Notes: generated from the sequence alone by a model not told the origin. DNA of 35,172 nt from CAZMCT01 sp964564785 (GCA_964564785.1 CAZMCT010000025.1:1-35172), one strand, 5' to 3'; shown: positions 16,430-24,369, counted from the first letter of the stretch. Numbers and translations are program-made.

Positions 16430-16557
16430 TTTTCCGGATCCGGGTTTCGCAGGCGAAGGGCGCGCTTCTCGCGGGGCGCCATAAAAAAAACTTCCGGGAT
16501 CGAACCCAAGGGTCGGTCCCGGAAGCGCGCCACGGCTAGAACAGCCGCAATATCCAT
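16426..16557 (-). CDS. Putative 43-residue leader peptide of pyrK
   Basis: A small open frame starts at ATG 16557 and ends at TGA 16426-16428, which overlaps the GTG start of pyrK in a GTGA junction. The frame reads MDIAAVLAVARFRDRPLGSI at its start and then crosses the whole terminator hairpin. The poly-U tract encodes the Val-Phe-Phe stretch, and the rest is rich in Arg, Lys and Pro. The length is close to the 44-residue PyrL leader of E. coli pyrBI, in which a ribosome following RNA polymerase prevents termination when UTP is low. A ribosome binding site is poor (GTGAAG adjoining the ATG), and an in-frame GTG lies two codons upstream. Whether it is translated is inference. Confidence 0.5.
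   Translation of the reverse strand: MDIAAVLAVARFRDRPLGSIPEVFFMAPREKRALRLRNPDPEK
16483..16525 (-). terminator. Rho-independent terminator / attenuator in the pyrK leader
   Basis: On the minus strand a stem beginning CTTCCGGGACCGACCC and closing GGGTTCGATCCCGGAAG (about 16 paired bases with one bulge and a two-base loop) is followed by eight T (16483-16490). Polarity is minus only, because the other strand has no T run after the stem. It lies 54 bp before the pyrK start codon and about 100 bases after a good promoter, which fits an attenuator. It could alternatively end an independent small RNA. Confidence 0.82.
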
Positions 16558-16595
16558 CTTCACAGCCCGGTCGAAATCCCGACTAGGCACCCGGG

Positions 16596-16624
16596 ACTAT
16601 AACAGATCGGCTCGGGGCTGTCCA
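16596..16624 (-). promoter_or_regulatory. Strong sigma-70-like promoter driving the pyrK leader
   Basis: On the minus strand TGGACA (16619-16624) and TATAGT (16596-16601) are separated by exactly 17 bases. Each box differs from consensus at one position. A TG lies one base before the -10, giving an extended -10. Transcription should start near 16589. The transcript would be about 105 nt if it stops at the hairpin at 16483-16525. Confidence 0.7.
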
Positions 16625-16662
16625 CAAAAACCGGCGGAAATGGACGACACGCAGTTCAATTC

Positions 16663-16700
16663 ATAAAACGTTTACAGTAATTGGCTTACGTATTATCCGA
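16663..16700 (+). promoter_or_regulatory. AT-rich possible promoter region for the Nudix gene
   Basis: This is one of the most AT-rich stretches in the window, with TTTACA at 16670-16675 followed by TATTAT or TATCCG at less ideal spacings (14 and 17 bases). It lies about 120 bp before the Nudix start, with the divergent pyrK promoter just to its left. The exact boxes are uncertain. Confidence 0.3.
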
Positions 16701-16822
16701 AACTGCGATCCACACAATGCGAACGGCCGGAAACCGCTCACGGAAGGTCGGCTCAGGCCGGCCGTTTCGGGTGCCGGGCGGCCGCAGTAGACTCGTCAGA
16801 TGACCTCGGAGCAGACGCACGT

Positions 16823-17230
16823 ATGAGCAAGCCGGAGCATCGCGTCGCGTTGGCTTTGGTGCAACGGGGCGGCCGTTGGCTGATCGCCAAGCGCGCGGCG
16901 GATGTTCATCTCGCCGGCGCATGGGAGTTCCCCGGCGGCAAGCTGCTGCCGGGGGAGAGCGCGGCCGATGGTGCGGTGCGGGAGCTGTTGGAGGAGTGCG
17001 GTGTTCGCGCCGACGCGCGGGCGGTATTGCCGGAGGTGCGGTGTGAGTACGAAGATCGCATCGTGCATTTGACACCCGTTGTGTGCCGTTGGCGAGCGGG
17101 CGAGCCGCAGCCGCTGGGCAACGAGGGCTGCCGGTGGGCGAGCCCGGCAGAATTGGCGCAACTGCCGATGCCGGCCGTAAACAGCGGGATCGTGCGGTCG
17201 TTACTGGCCTGGCGCGATATGCCGAGATAA
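16823..17230 (+). CDS. Nudix hydrolase, MutT-like
   Basis: The 135-residue protein has an intact Nudix box: G39-x5-E45-x7-R53-E54-LL-E57-E58-x-G60 in GGKLLPGESAADGAVRELLEE. The early part (HRVALALVQRGGRWLIAKRA) and AGAWEFPGGK are as in MutT, which removes 8-oxo-dGTP from the nucleotide pool. A GCRWASPAELAQLPMPAVN segment near the end is the typical MutT C-terminal helix ending in PA-N. Length matches MutT (about 130). ATG 16823 is used; GGAG is upstream at some distance. The stop codon is followed directly by a palindromic element. Sanitising 8-oxo-dGTP is the likely role, although other nucleoside triphosphates are possible. Confidence 0.88.
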   Translation: MSKPEHRVALALVQRGGRWLIAKRAADVHLAGAWEFPGGKLLPGESAADGAVRELLEECGVRADARAVLPEVRCEYEDRIVHLTPVVCRWRAGEPQPLGNEGCRWASPAELAQLPMPAVNSGIVRSLLAWRDMPR

Positions 17231-17345
17231 CAGGCGGTTGAGAAAGGGGGCTGGCGCCGCGTGAACCCACCATCACGGTAGCGCCGGCGGCTACCGCCGA
17301 GGTGCCGGCCGCTTTTCTCGACTGTCCCCTTTTTCGACGGGCTGT
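17231..17345 (+). repeat. Stop-abutting palindromic element, copy 3
   Basis: The element starts at the first base after the TAA of the Nudix gene with CAGGCGGTTGAGAAAGGGGG and ends at CCCCTTTTTCGACGGGCTGT near 17345. The ends form a long inverted repeat. An internal palindrome GGTAGCGCCGGCGGCTACC lies near 17278-17296. Length is about 115 bp. It fills nearly the entire convergent gap between the Nudix gene and the TPR gene, and could act as a bidirectional terminator when transcribed. Confidence 0.65.
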
Positions 17346-17363
17346 GAGATGGCGGCGGAAGCT

Positions 17364-18965
17364 TCAGCCGCCCGACTTCCAGCGCTCCAGATCTTTGCGT
17401 AAATCTTGCTCGTCGCGCAGCTCAAGCGCATGCGCGAGATCGATCGCATCCTGCAAGGCCACAATGGCTTCGGCCCGGCGGCCGAGCTGCATCCGCGAAC
17501 GGGCGATCTCGCGCAGGCAGACATACTGATCGAGCAGGCCGTCGCCCCGCCGGACCTCCTCGTAGGCCTGCTCGAACTGCGTGAGCGCCTGCTCGATCAG
17601 CCCCATATCGCGGTAGACCCCGCCGAGCGTCACGCGAACAGCCGGCCGTGCTTCCGCATGGGTGAGCGCCAGGCAACGGGTCACGGCGTCGATCGCCTCG
17701 GCCCAACTCTGCCGGCTGCGGTGCCACTGGCCGAGATAGAGCCAGGCGGTCGCCTGGTGCCGGCGCGAGCCGAGCGTATCGGCCATGGCGAGCGTGCGAC
17801 GGTGCATGGCGAGGGCCTCTTCGGGCGAGGCGACGCGTTCGTAAATGAGTGCGAGCTTGTTGGCTGCGGGCAGGCCGGCCAGAACATCGCCGCGGGCCTC
17901 GAGCGCGTCGACGAGCAGGGCCTGCCACTCGGCGGCGCGTCGCAGGCATTCGCGAGCGTAGGTTTCGGCGGCGGCCGGCGGAAGGTCGGGAACACTGGGG
18001 GGCGGCCGGAGCAGGAATGAGTCGCAGAGGGTCGTGAGCGCGGCGAACTCTCCGTAGATATCACGGTGTTGCCAAGCGAGCACGAGCGCGGTTTCGGCAC
18101 GCATGTAGGCGGCGTCGAACGCGCCCTCGGCCTGGAGGACGAGGGCCTGGCCGATTTCAGCGCGGACCCGGTCGAACGGGTCGTTGTCCAAGCGCGCCAG
18201 ATCGCCGATCACGCGAAGGCGTCGTTCGGCGGTGCTGCGGGTGCCGGGCCCGAGTTGTAGCTCGAGGTTGGCGAGCACGAGAAGAGCGGGCCGGAACTGA
18301 CGGTCGGCATCGACGGCGAGGGCGGCGTAGCGGAGGGCTTCGCGCTGCCGATCGGCGCGCGTGGCGGAAACCGCACGAGCGTAGTATTCGACGGCAGAGG
18401 TGACCGGGCTGGGTGGCTCAAACAGGGCCGCCTCGAGCGTGGGGTCGAGCGGGGGAACGTCGAGCTGCGTGAGCACCCAGCGCGTGGCGTCGTCGAGCAA
18501 CTCGAAGATCCGGCTGGGGCCCAGAGAGACGCGCGCGACGTGCTCGCGGGTCGTAGCGCGGGTCAGCGCGAGCCGCAGCTCGACGGCGTGATCGGGACCG
18601 TGACAGGCGCCGACGAGCATGAGCTGTCCGCCGAGTCCGCGGACCACATCGTTCCAGGGCGGCGGGGGCTCGTTCGGCTCGAGGATTTCGCGGCGGGCTT
18701 GATACGCGCGGATCGTGGGGATGACCGCCAGGTCGGGCACGCGCTGGAGGCGGCGCGCCAGCAACTCTTCCAGCGCCGTGGCGATCCATGCATCGCGCTC
18801 GTCTCCGCCCGGTTCGCATTGGAAGTCGACGACTGCCAGTCGCGGGCGGGTATCGGGGACGCGGGCGTCGGCGGGGGCCGGCCGGCTGTCTTGCCCGGCA
18901 GCCTGCCGCGCGGTTGCGACGAGGATTGCAGCCAGCAGCAGCGTTTTGTGGTGCAGGTGACGCAT
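17364..18965 (-). CDS. Secreted TPR protein with FlgO/TolB-like N-terminal domain
   Basis: The 533-residue product starts with a signal peptide (MRHLHHKTLLLAAILVATA, cleavage near AAG-Q). A domain at about 40-180 begins PRLAVVDFQCEPGGDERDAW and continues with LEELLARRLQRVPDLAVIPT. This resembles the FlgO/TolB-N-like fold found before TPR regions in exported bacterial proteins. The remainder (about 200-533) is tetratricopeptide repeats, for example AVEYYARAVSATRADRQREALRYAALAVDA and ALTQFEQAYEEVRRG. It probably mediates protein-protein contacts in the periplasm. The open frame continues to 19061, but that part overlaps the ABC gene. ATG 18965 precedes the signal peptide, and it is 47 bp after the ABC ATPase stop. 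Function is unknown beyond the fold. Confidence 0.78.
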   Translation of the reverse strand: MRHLHHKTLLLAAILVATARQAAGQDSRPAPADARVPDTRPRLAVVDFQCEPGGDERDAWIATALEELLARRLQRVPDLAVIPTIRAYQARREILEPNEPPPPWNDVVRGLGGQLMLVGACHGPDHAVELRLALTRATTREHVARVSLGPSRIFELLDDATRWVLTQLDVPPLDPTLEAALFEPPSPVTSAVEYYARAVSATRADRQREALRYAALAVDADRQFRPALLVLANLELQLGPGTRSTAERRLRVIGDLARLDNDPFDRVRAEIGQALVLQAEGAFDAAYMRAETALVLAWQHRDIYGEFAALTTLCDSFLLRPPPSVPDLPPAAAETYARECLRRAAEWQALLVDALEARGDVLAGLPAANKLALIYERVASPEEALAMHRRTLAMADTLGSRRHQATAWLYLGQWHRSRQSWAEAIDAVTRCLALTHAEARPAVRVTLGGVYRDMGLIEQALTQFEQAYEEVRRGDGLLDQYVCLREIARSRMQLGRRAEAIVALQDAIDLAHALELRDEQDLRKDLERWKSGG

Positions 18966-19012
18966 ATTGCTCGTCCGGCGAAAGGCGCTGGTGTCGCAGT
19001 ATAGCGAGCGGC

Positions 19013-20527
19013 TCACGCGCCGCCCATGGCCGCGTGCAGGATGCGCTCCTGCGTGGCGCACTCACGGTCGAGCTCCGCGACGATACGGCCGCGGTGCAGG
19101 ACCAGGATGCGGTCGGCCAGCGCGAGGAGCTCGGGCAGCTCGCTAGTGATCAGGAGGATGCCAAGCCCGGCGGTGGTGAGCTGGTCGAGCAAGTGGTAGA
19201 TGTCGGCCTTGGCGGCGACGTCGATTCCGCGGGTCGGCTCATCGAGCAACAGCACGCGGGGGGCCGCGAGCAGCCAGCGCGCGAGGAGCACTTTCTGCTG
19301 GTTGCCGCCGGAGAGGGCGGTGACCTCGCTGGCTGGCGAGGGCATGCGGAGGCGGAGGCGGTCGACCAGGCCCAGGCAGCGCCGCTGCTCGGCCCGATGT
19401 GACAGCACGCCGGCCCGCGTGTCGTGGGCGAGCGTGGCGAGGCTGAGGTTGTGCAGGACGGACATCGGCGGCACCAGGCCGCTGGCCTGACGATCGTTGG
19501 TGAGCAGGGCCACACCGCGTCGGAGCGCCGCGGCGGGTGACGGCCGAGGAAAGGGCCGGCCGTCAACCGTGACGGTGCCGCGGGCCAGCGGGATCCGGCC
19601 GAAGAGGGCGCCGAGCAGCTCGCTGGCGCCGGAGCCGAGCAAGCCGGCGAGTCCGAGGATTTCGCCGGCGCGGACCCGCAGCGAGGCGTCCTGCACGAGC
19701 CAGCGGCGGCGGTCGGGGGTCGCGACCCAGATCCGCTCAGCCCGGAGTCGCTCGATTCCGGGCGGGGCGGAGCGGCGGGCCGGACCGATAGCGACGTTGC
19801 GACCGACCATGTGGTGCACGAGCTGGTCGCAAGTCAGCTCGGCGCTGCTCGCGGTCACCACCCGCCGGCCGTCGCGGAGCACGGTGATGCGGTCGGCCAG
19901 GGCGTAGAGCTCGTCGATCTTGTGCGAGATGTAAATGATCGCAACGCCCCGCGCGCGCAGGCGGCGTACGGCGGCGAACAGCCGCTGCGTGTCCTCCTCG
20001 GACAAGGCGCTGGTGGGTTCGTCCATGACCAGGATTTCGGCCCGACGTGCGAGGGCCTTGGCGATCTCGACGAGCTGTTGGACGCCGATCGGCAATTCGG
20101 CGACCGTCCGCGTGACGTCCAGCGCCAGGCCCAGTTCGTCCGCGAGCACGGTGCGGGCCGCGGCCCGTATGCGGCCGGCGGCAAGCTGGCCGAAGGGCGT
20201 CCGCGGCTCGCGGCCGAGCAGCAGGTTCTCGGCCACGGACAGATGCGGAATGAGGGCAAGCTCCTGGTAAATGACCGCGATGCCGGCGCGTTCGGCGTCG
20301 CGCGGGTCGGCGAACCGCACTTCGTGGCCGCGGAGTTCGATCCGGCCGGTGTAGTCGCGGTAGGCGCCCGCGAGAACCTTGATGAGGGTGCTCTTGCCGG
20401 CGCCGTTCTCGCCGACGAGAGCGTGGACCTCGCCGGGGCGGAGGTCGAAATCGACGCCGTGGAGGACCTCGTGGCCGGCGAAAGCCTTGCGGATCTCGCG
20501 CAGGGCGAGCAGCGGGGAGACAGCCAT
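19013..20527 (-). CDS. Sugar ABC transporter ATP-binding protein (RbsA/MglA type)
   Basis: The 504-residue protein has two ABC domains in one chain, as in ribose and galactose importers. The first (1-240) has Walker A GENGAGKST (39-47), a Q-loop IAVIYQELALI, a degenerate signature IGVQQLVEIAKAL and Walker B EILVMDEPTSAL. The second (about 250-504) has a degenerate Walker A GLLGSGASE, a canonical LSGGNQQKVLLARWL and VLLLDEPTRGIDV. This asymmetry is typical of the family. The permease and the sugar-binding protein are not in the window, neither upstream (PEP-CTERM gene) nor downstream (TPR gene). The substrate therefore cannot be given. It probably shares a transcript with the TPR gene. Confidence 0.92.
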   Translation of the reverse strand: MAVSPLLALREIRKAFAGHEVLHGVDFDLRPGEVHALVGENGAGKSTLIKVLAGAYRDYTGRIELRGHEVRFADPRDAERAGIAVIYQELALIPHLSVAENLLLGREPRTPFGQLAAGRIRAAARTVLADELGLALDVTRTVAELPIGVQQLVEIAKALARRAEILVMDEPTSALSEEDTQRLFAAVRRLRARGVAIIYISHKIDELYALADRITVLRDGRRVVTASSAELTCDQLVHHMVGRNVAIGPARRSAPPGIERLRAERIWVATPDRRRWLVQDASLRVRAGEILGLAGLLGSGASELLGALFGRIPLARGTVTVDGRPFPRPSPAAALRRGVALLTNDRQASGLVPPMSVLHNLSLATLAHDTRAGVLSHRAEQRRCLGLVDRLRLRMPSPASEVTALSGGNQQKVLLARWLLAAPRVLLLDEPTRGIDVAAKADIYHLLDQLTTAGLGILLITSELPELLALADRILVLHRGRIVAELDRECATQERILHAAMGGA

Positions 20528-20794
20528 GGCGGGGCTATCTTACCGTGCGGGGTTGAGACCGAGCCAACGGGCACGCAGCGGGCACGACATGCTGGTCGCC
20601 TGCGGCGATCCGGGGGGTTCCTGTGACGTCGAAGCCACCGACCTCGATTGAGCGAGGGGCTTCCTGAGGCTGCGCCTGTTCGACGACCGCCACCCCACCG
20701 AGTGCGACCGGCGTGAGCCGCCGCCCGGCCGGCGTTGCGACAGGCTCGCCATGCGAGCGACGCCCCCCCCGGGGAACGCTCAAGCCGCGGCCGG
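20528..20794. other. Gap with planctomycete-type GTGAGCCGCCG palindrome
   Basis: This 267-bp gap between the PEP-CTERM gene stop and the ABC start shows no convincing gene. It contains a small palindrome CCTCGATTGAGCGAGG (20641-20656), a CGGCGTGAGCCGCCG motif near 20709-20723 and an eight-C run at 20763-20770. These look like REP-type sequences. The promoter of the ABC gene could lie here, but no boxes were recognised. Confidence 0.4.
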
Positions 20795-21775
20795 CTACCT
20801 CCGGGCGCGCCGACTGCCCAGTGCAGCCGCACCAGCCGCGAACAGAAACAGCGTTCCGGGGTCGGGAACCATCAACACGTTCGGCGGTGCTTCGTCCACT
20901 GGATGGCTGTTCGTGACCGTTCCGGCCGCGAGACCCTCAATCAGCCGTTCGGCGGCCGTGGCATCGCCCCGCAGCACGGTCTGGATCAGGAGGGGCGCGA
21001 GTTCATCCCCGCCAGTGGGGGCCGGGTTGCTGATCTGTGCTGTGGCCGTTGTTTCTGCCAGTACCGTGCTGACGGCCGGGGGGTTGTTCAGTTGGTCGAT
21101 CGGCGACTTCGGGAACAGCTCTTCCAGGGCGGTAGTATCGAGGCCGAGGCCGTTCATGAGGGCCGCCAGGCCGTCGACGAAGATGTTGCCCTCGATGACG
21201 ATCGGCCCGACGTTGAAGTTCGTATCGTCCCGGTCGCGGGCCACGACGCCATCCAGCTCGAGTTGCGAATTGGTGTTGCTGATTTCGAGCTGCAAGTTGT
21301 AGAACCCCCACTCATTGAGTTCGAAGGATGCGCCCCCGTTCAACACGCCCGTCAGGCTGGCATCCTGGCCCCCCAGCTTGCTCCGCAGGTTGTACCCGAG
21401 ATTGTTGATGACGAAGTCGCCGCGGTACGTGCGGAAATCACGCCCGTTGTAGCCCAGCGTCGCCTGCACGTCGCCGTTCAGCCCAAGCTCGCCCGCCCCG
21501 CCGAACCGCAGCACCTCCGGTCGCCCACGCGTGTCGAGCCCGAACGAACGGTCGAACTCGAGCTGGTAGCCGCCTCCCAGCCCGTTCGGCACGATCCGCA
21601 GTCGCCCCGAGCGGGACCCGTTGATCCGGGTCCCATCGCTGGTGGTGGAGAGCGGACCGCCCAACGGCGTCGCAACGTATCCGAGCCCGCGAAACACGTT
21701 CTGCCACAGGTCCGCCTGTGCGGCGCACGCCCCCAGGAACCCCACCAGCAGCACACTTCCGAATCGGCGTGACAT
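20795..21775 (-). CDS. PEP-CTERM-like exported protein
   Basis: The 326-residue protein has a signal peptide (MSRRFGSVLLVGFLGACAAQA) and a C-terminal sorting tail. The tail has VPDPGTLFLFAAGAAALGSRRARR at about 303-326: a Pro-x-Pro motif, a hydrophobic helix and a positive end. The usual PEP reads PDP here. Such proteins are processed by exosortase and reach the cell surface. The mature region is Gly/Asn-rich with many predicted strands (LRIVPNGLGGGYQLEFDRSFGLD, then LGYNLRSKLGGQDASLTG), suggesting a beta-solenoid or sandwich. No catalytic motif was seen. ATG 21775 has a strong AGGAG five bases upstream; the open frame to 21889 is not needed. No exosortase gene is in the window. Confidence 0.85.
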   Translation of the reverse strand: MSRRFGSVLLVGFLGACAAQADLWQNVFRGLGYVATPLGGPLSTTSDGTRINGSRSGRLRIVPNGLGGGYQLEFDRSFGLDTRGRPEVLRFGGAGELGLNGDVQATLGYNGRDFRTYRGDFVINNLGYNLRSKLGGQDASLTGVLNGGASFELNEWGFYNLQLEISNTNSQLELDGVVARDRDDTNFNVGPIVIEGNIFVDGLAALMNGLGLDTTALEELFPKSPIDQLNNPPAVSTVLAETTATAQISNPAPTGGDELAPLLIQTVLRGDATAAERLIEGLAAGTVTNSHPVDEAPPNVLMVPDPGTLFLFAAGAAALGSRRARR

Positions 21776-22090
21776 ATTTGCTCCTGTCCGTCCGCCCGTG
21801 ACGGACGCGGGGGGGCCAGAACCAGATTTCGGCCAACCGGGCCGTCCCGGCACCGCCGTTACGTTAGACCTTCCGTGGCGCGGTTTCAAGTGCGCCTCTT
21901 CCCAGGTGTTATCGACGGGATTATGAAGCCGCTTTCGCGTTCCAACGCGACCTGCGGCCTTTGATCGGGTATACTTCTCTTGCGATGGAGCGCGGCCGGG
22001 GGCTGTGAGTGGACAGGACGGCTAACGGCCTGTGCTCGCCTGGGTCTGTCCTCGCGGGTCGGCTGCATCCCAAGGTTTGCGGGTGCGTGC
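21776..22090. promoter_or_regulatory. Divergent intergenic region, PEP-CTERM gene / HEAT gene
   Basis: These 315 bp separate the divergent PEP-CTERM (minus) and HEAT-repeat (plus) genes and should hold both promoters. On the plus strand TATACT (21970-21975) is a good -10 box, with no convincing -35. A start near 21982 would give a leader of about 109 bases. On the minus strand only the AGGAG ribosome binding site of the PEP-CTERM gene is clear. The GCTTTCGCGTTCCAACGCG segment (about 21932-21950) contains a short inverted repeat CGCGTT/AACGCG. Confidence 0.4.
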
Positions 22091-24289
22091 ATGCGGTTTC
22101 GAGCGCTACTCGGAGTGCTGGCGTGGTGGGCGGCGGTGTCGGCCGCGGCCCAACCGCCGGCGCAATCGCAGCCGACGACGGGAACCGTCCCCAGCAATCA
22201 GGCTCGCCTGAACGACCTTATCGGCCTGATCGAGGGCCAGAACGCGCCGGAGGTTCGTCGGACGGTCGCCCGTGAGCTACTGCTCCAGCGCTGGCCCGAA
22301 ACGCCGCCCCGACTGGTCTCGCTGCTGGGAGGCGTCAACTCCGCCGCCAAGGTGGCCGTGGCGGGCGCGCTCGCTGAGCTTCCTGAACTGCTCGACCCCG
22401 TGTACATCGAGCCCCTCATTGCCATGCTGGGCGACGCCGATGCGGCCGTGCGCCAGGCGGCCGCGACCGTCCTCGCCGCGTACCCCGACAACGGCGTAAC
22501 CGTGCGTCTGCGCCAGCTTGCCCTCGACGCCGACACGGCCCGCCTCACGCGACTCGCCGCGATTACCGCCCTCGGGCTGATGACCGAGCGCGAGGCGATC
22601 GACGCGCTCGTAGCCGTCCTCGCGGTCTCCGACGCGGCCATCTCCCAGGCCGCCCTCGCGGCCCTTTCCCAAGCCACCGCCATGGATTTCAGCGACGATC
22701 CCGCTGCCGCCCGCGCCTGGTGGGAAGAGACCCGCGCGCTTTCACGCGAAGCTTGGCAGCAGCATCAGATCGAACGCCTGGTCCGCAAGCACCGCGAAAT
22801 GCGCCGCCGCGTCGAGACGCTCGAAAGCCGCCTCGGGAAGGTTGTCGAGGGCAGCTTCTTGCGCGTCGCCGACGCGGAGCGTGCCGCCCTCCTCGCCGGC
22901 TACCTGGCCGACAGCACCCCGACCTTTCGGCTGCTGGGCCTCAAGCTTACCCAGCTCCACCTCGCGGAAGGCCGCTCGCTGCCGCCCGAGCTCCAGGACC
23001 GCGTCCGCGAGCTGCTCGCCGGCGCCGCCGACCCCCGCGAGCAGGCCGCCGCCGTCCAGGCCGTCGCCAGCCTGCGCGACTCGCAGGACGCGTCCCGCTT
23101 CCTCGACATGCTCGCCCGGACGCGCGCCCGCGAGGTTCGACTCGCGCTGCTCAACGGGCTCGGGTACATCGGCGGCCCCGCGGCCATCGACGCCCTCTTC
23201 GCCTTTCTGTCCGATCCCGACGACGCCCTCGTCACCGAGGCCGTCGCCGCCCTTGGACGCCTCGCCGAGCGCGGCGTGATCACCGAGGGCACGCGCGAGA
23301 TCGTGGCCTCGGCGCTCCTCGACGTCTTCGGCCACTCCGGACCGGCCAACGCCGCCCTCCGTGAACGCGTCCTGTGGGCGATGGGAAACCTCGCCGACCC
23401 GCGGCTCGCGCCCGTCGCCGCCGCCGCGCTCGATCGCCAGGAGACCGTGGCCGTCCGACAGGCTGCGGTCCGCTGCCTCGCCGCCATCAAGAGCCCCCAG
23501 TTCGCCGACGCCCTGCTGCCCGCGACCGGCGATCCCGATCCGGGCGTCCGGCGCGTCGCCGTCGAGACCCTCGCCGCCATCGGCTCGAGTGCCAATGACA
23601 GCCACGTCCAAGCCCTGTGGGAACGGGCCGGCTCGACCCAGGAAACCGAGGAGACCATCCGCCAGCTCGCCTGGCGCGGCGTCCTCGACCTGCTCTCCCG
23701 CGGCAGCCCCGAAGATGCCGAACGCTGGATGGCCCGCCTGCCCACGTCCGGCACGACCGACGCCGCCCGCACGCTCGAACTCCTCGAACGCCTGGCCCGA
23801 GCCGCGGCCGACACCGACCCGATTGACCACGCCCGACTGGGCCGCATCCGCGCCCGACTCGCGGGCCAATACGCCCGCCTCGGCCAACCCGCCGAGGCGA
23901 TCAACGCCTACATCGCCGCCATCGACGACCTCGAGGCCGCGCGCGCCGAGGGTCTCGACCGCGTCGCCCTCGACCTGCTCCGCTGTGCCATCGCCAGCGG
24001 CCAGTACGACGCCCGCATCGCCGATCTGCTTGGCCGCTTCAACTCGCAGGCCGACACCGCCGAGTTCTGGCGGGCCGTCAAGGCCGAGGTCGAGCCGCGG
24101 CTCACCCCGGACGGCGTTGACCAAGCGCTCGCGATCCTGACCGCGGTCGAAGCCCACCCGCCGGGCGCCTGGCCGACCGAGATTTCTCGTGAGCTCGCGC
24201 AGCTTCGCGAACGCGCCCTGCGCCTCAAGCAGCCCGCCGAACCCGCGGAAACCCAGCCCTCGCGCACCGCCATGTCGTCCCAGCCCTGA
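22091..24289 (+). CDS. Secreted HEAT-repeat protein
   Basis: The 732-residue product has a signal peptide (MRFRALLGVLAWWAAVSAAAQ) followed by a long all-helical part made of HEAT-like repeats. Clear units include IEPLIAMLGDADAAVRQAAATVLAAYP, AIDALVAVLAVSDAAISQAALAALS, AIDALFAFLSDPDDALVTEAVAALGRLAE and VRRVAVETLAAIGSSA. A coiled coil (about 220-265, IERLVRKHREMRRRVETLESR) interrupts the repeats. The C-terminus contains TPR-like helices (RLAGQYARLGQPAEAINAYIAAIDDLEAA) and ends in a Pro/Thr/Ser tail. It is probably a periplasmic scaffold; function is not known. ATG 22091 directly precedes the signal peptide. It lies upstream of the glycoside hydrolase gene on the same strand, 80 bp apart. Confidence 0.82.
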   Translation: MRFRALLGVLAWWAAVSAAAQPPAQSQPTTGTVPSNQARLNDLIGLIEGQNAPEVRRTVARELLLQRWPETPPRLVSLLGGVNSAAKVAVAGALAELPELLDPVYIEPLIAMLGDADAAVRQAAATVLAAYPDNGVTVRLRQLALDADTARLTRLAAITALGLMTEREAIDALVAVLAVSDAAISQAALAALSQATAMDFSDDPAAARAWWEETRALSREAWQQHQIERLVRKHREMRRRVETLESRLGKVVEGSFLRVADAERAALLAGYLADSTPTFRLLGLKLTQLHLAEGRSLPPELQDRVRELLAGAADPREQAAAVQAVASLRDSQDASRFLDMLARTRAREVRLALLNGLGYIGGPAAIDALFAFLSDPDDALVTEAVAALGRLAERGVITEGTREIVASALLDVFGHSGPANAALRERVLWAMGNLADPRLAPVAAAALDRQETVAVRQAAVRCLAAIKSPQFADALLPATGDPDPGVRRVAVETLAAIGSSANDSHVQALWERAGSTQETEETIRQLAWRGVLDLLSRGSPEDAERWMARLPTSGTTDAARTLELLERLARAAADTDPIDHARLGRIRARLAGQYARLGQPAEAINAYIAAIDDLEAARAEGLDRVALDLLRCAIASGQYDARIADLLGRFNSQADTAEFWRAVKAEVEPRLTPDGVDQALAILTAVEAHPPGAWPTEISRELAQLRERALRLKQPAEPAETQPSRTAMSSQP

Positions 24290-24304
24290 GGCCGCCTGCG
24301 GCCG
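24290..24304 (+). terminator. Weak hairpin after the HEAT gene
   Basis: GGCCGC-CT-GCGGCC lies one base after the stop codon and is followed, about ten bases later, by TTTT. The T run is too far and too short for a confident intrinsic terminator. Confidence 0.25.
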
Positions 24305-24369
24305 GTCCACTCGTTTTGCCCTGCGGCCGCCCGCCGGTTAGCTTTCCTGTTTTTGCGCGAGGATCTGCC

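Noticed and set aside
16483..16525. GGGTTCGATCCC on the minus strand looks like a tRNA T-arm
   Set aside because: Only three base pairs of a T-stem can form, no acceptor, D or anticodon arm lies upstream, and the whole segment folds as a simple long hairpin followed by eight T. It is a terminator.
22742..24310. Minus-strand frame opposite the HEAT gene, Gly/Glu/Val-rich
   Set aside because: The plus strand shows a signal peptide and regular HEAT repeats. The opposite frame has no start signal or domain.
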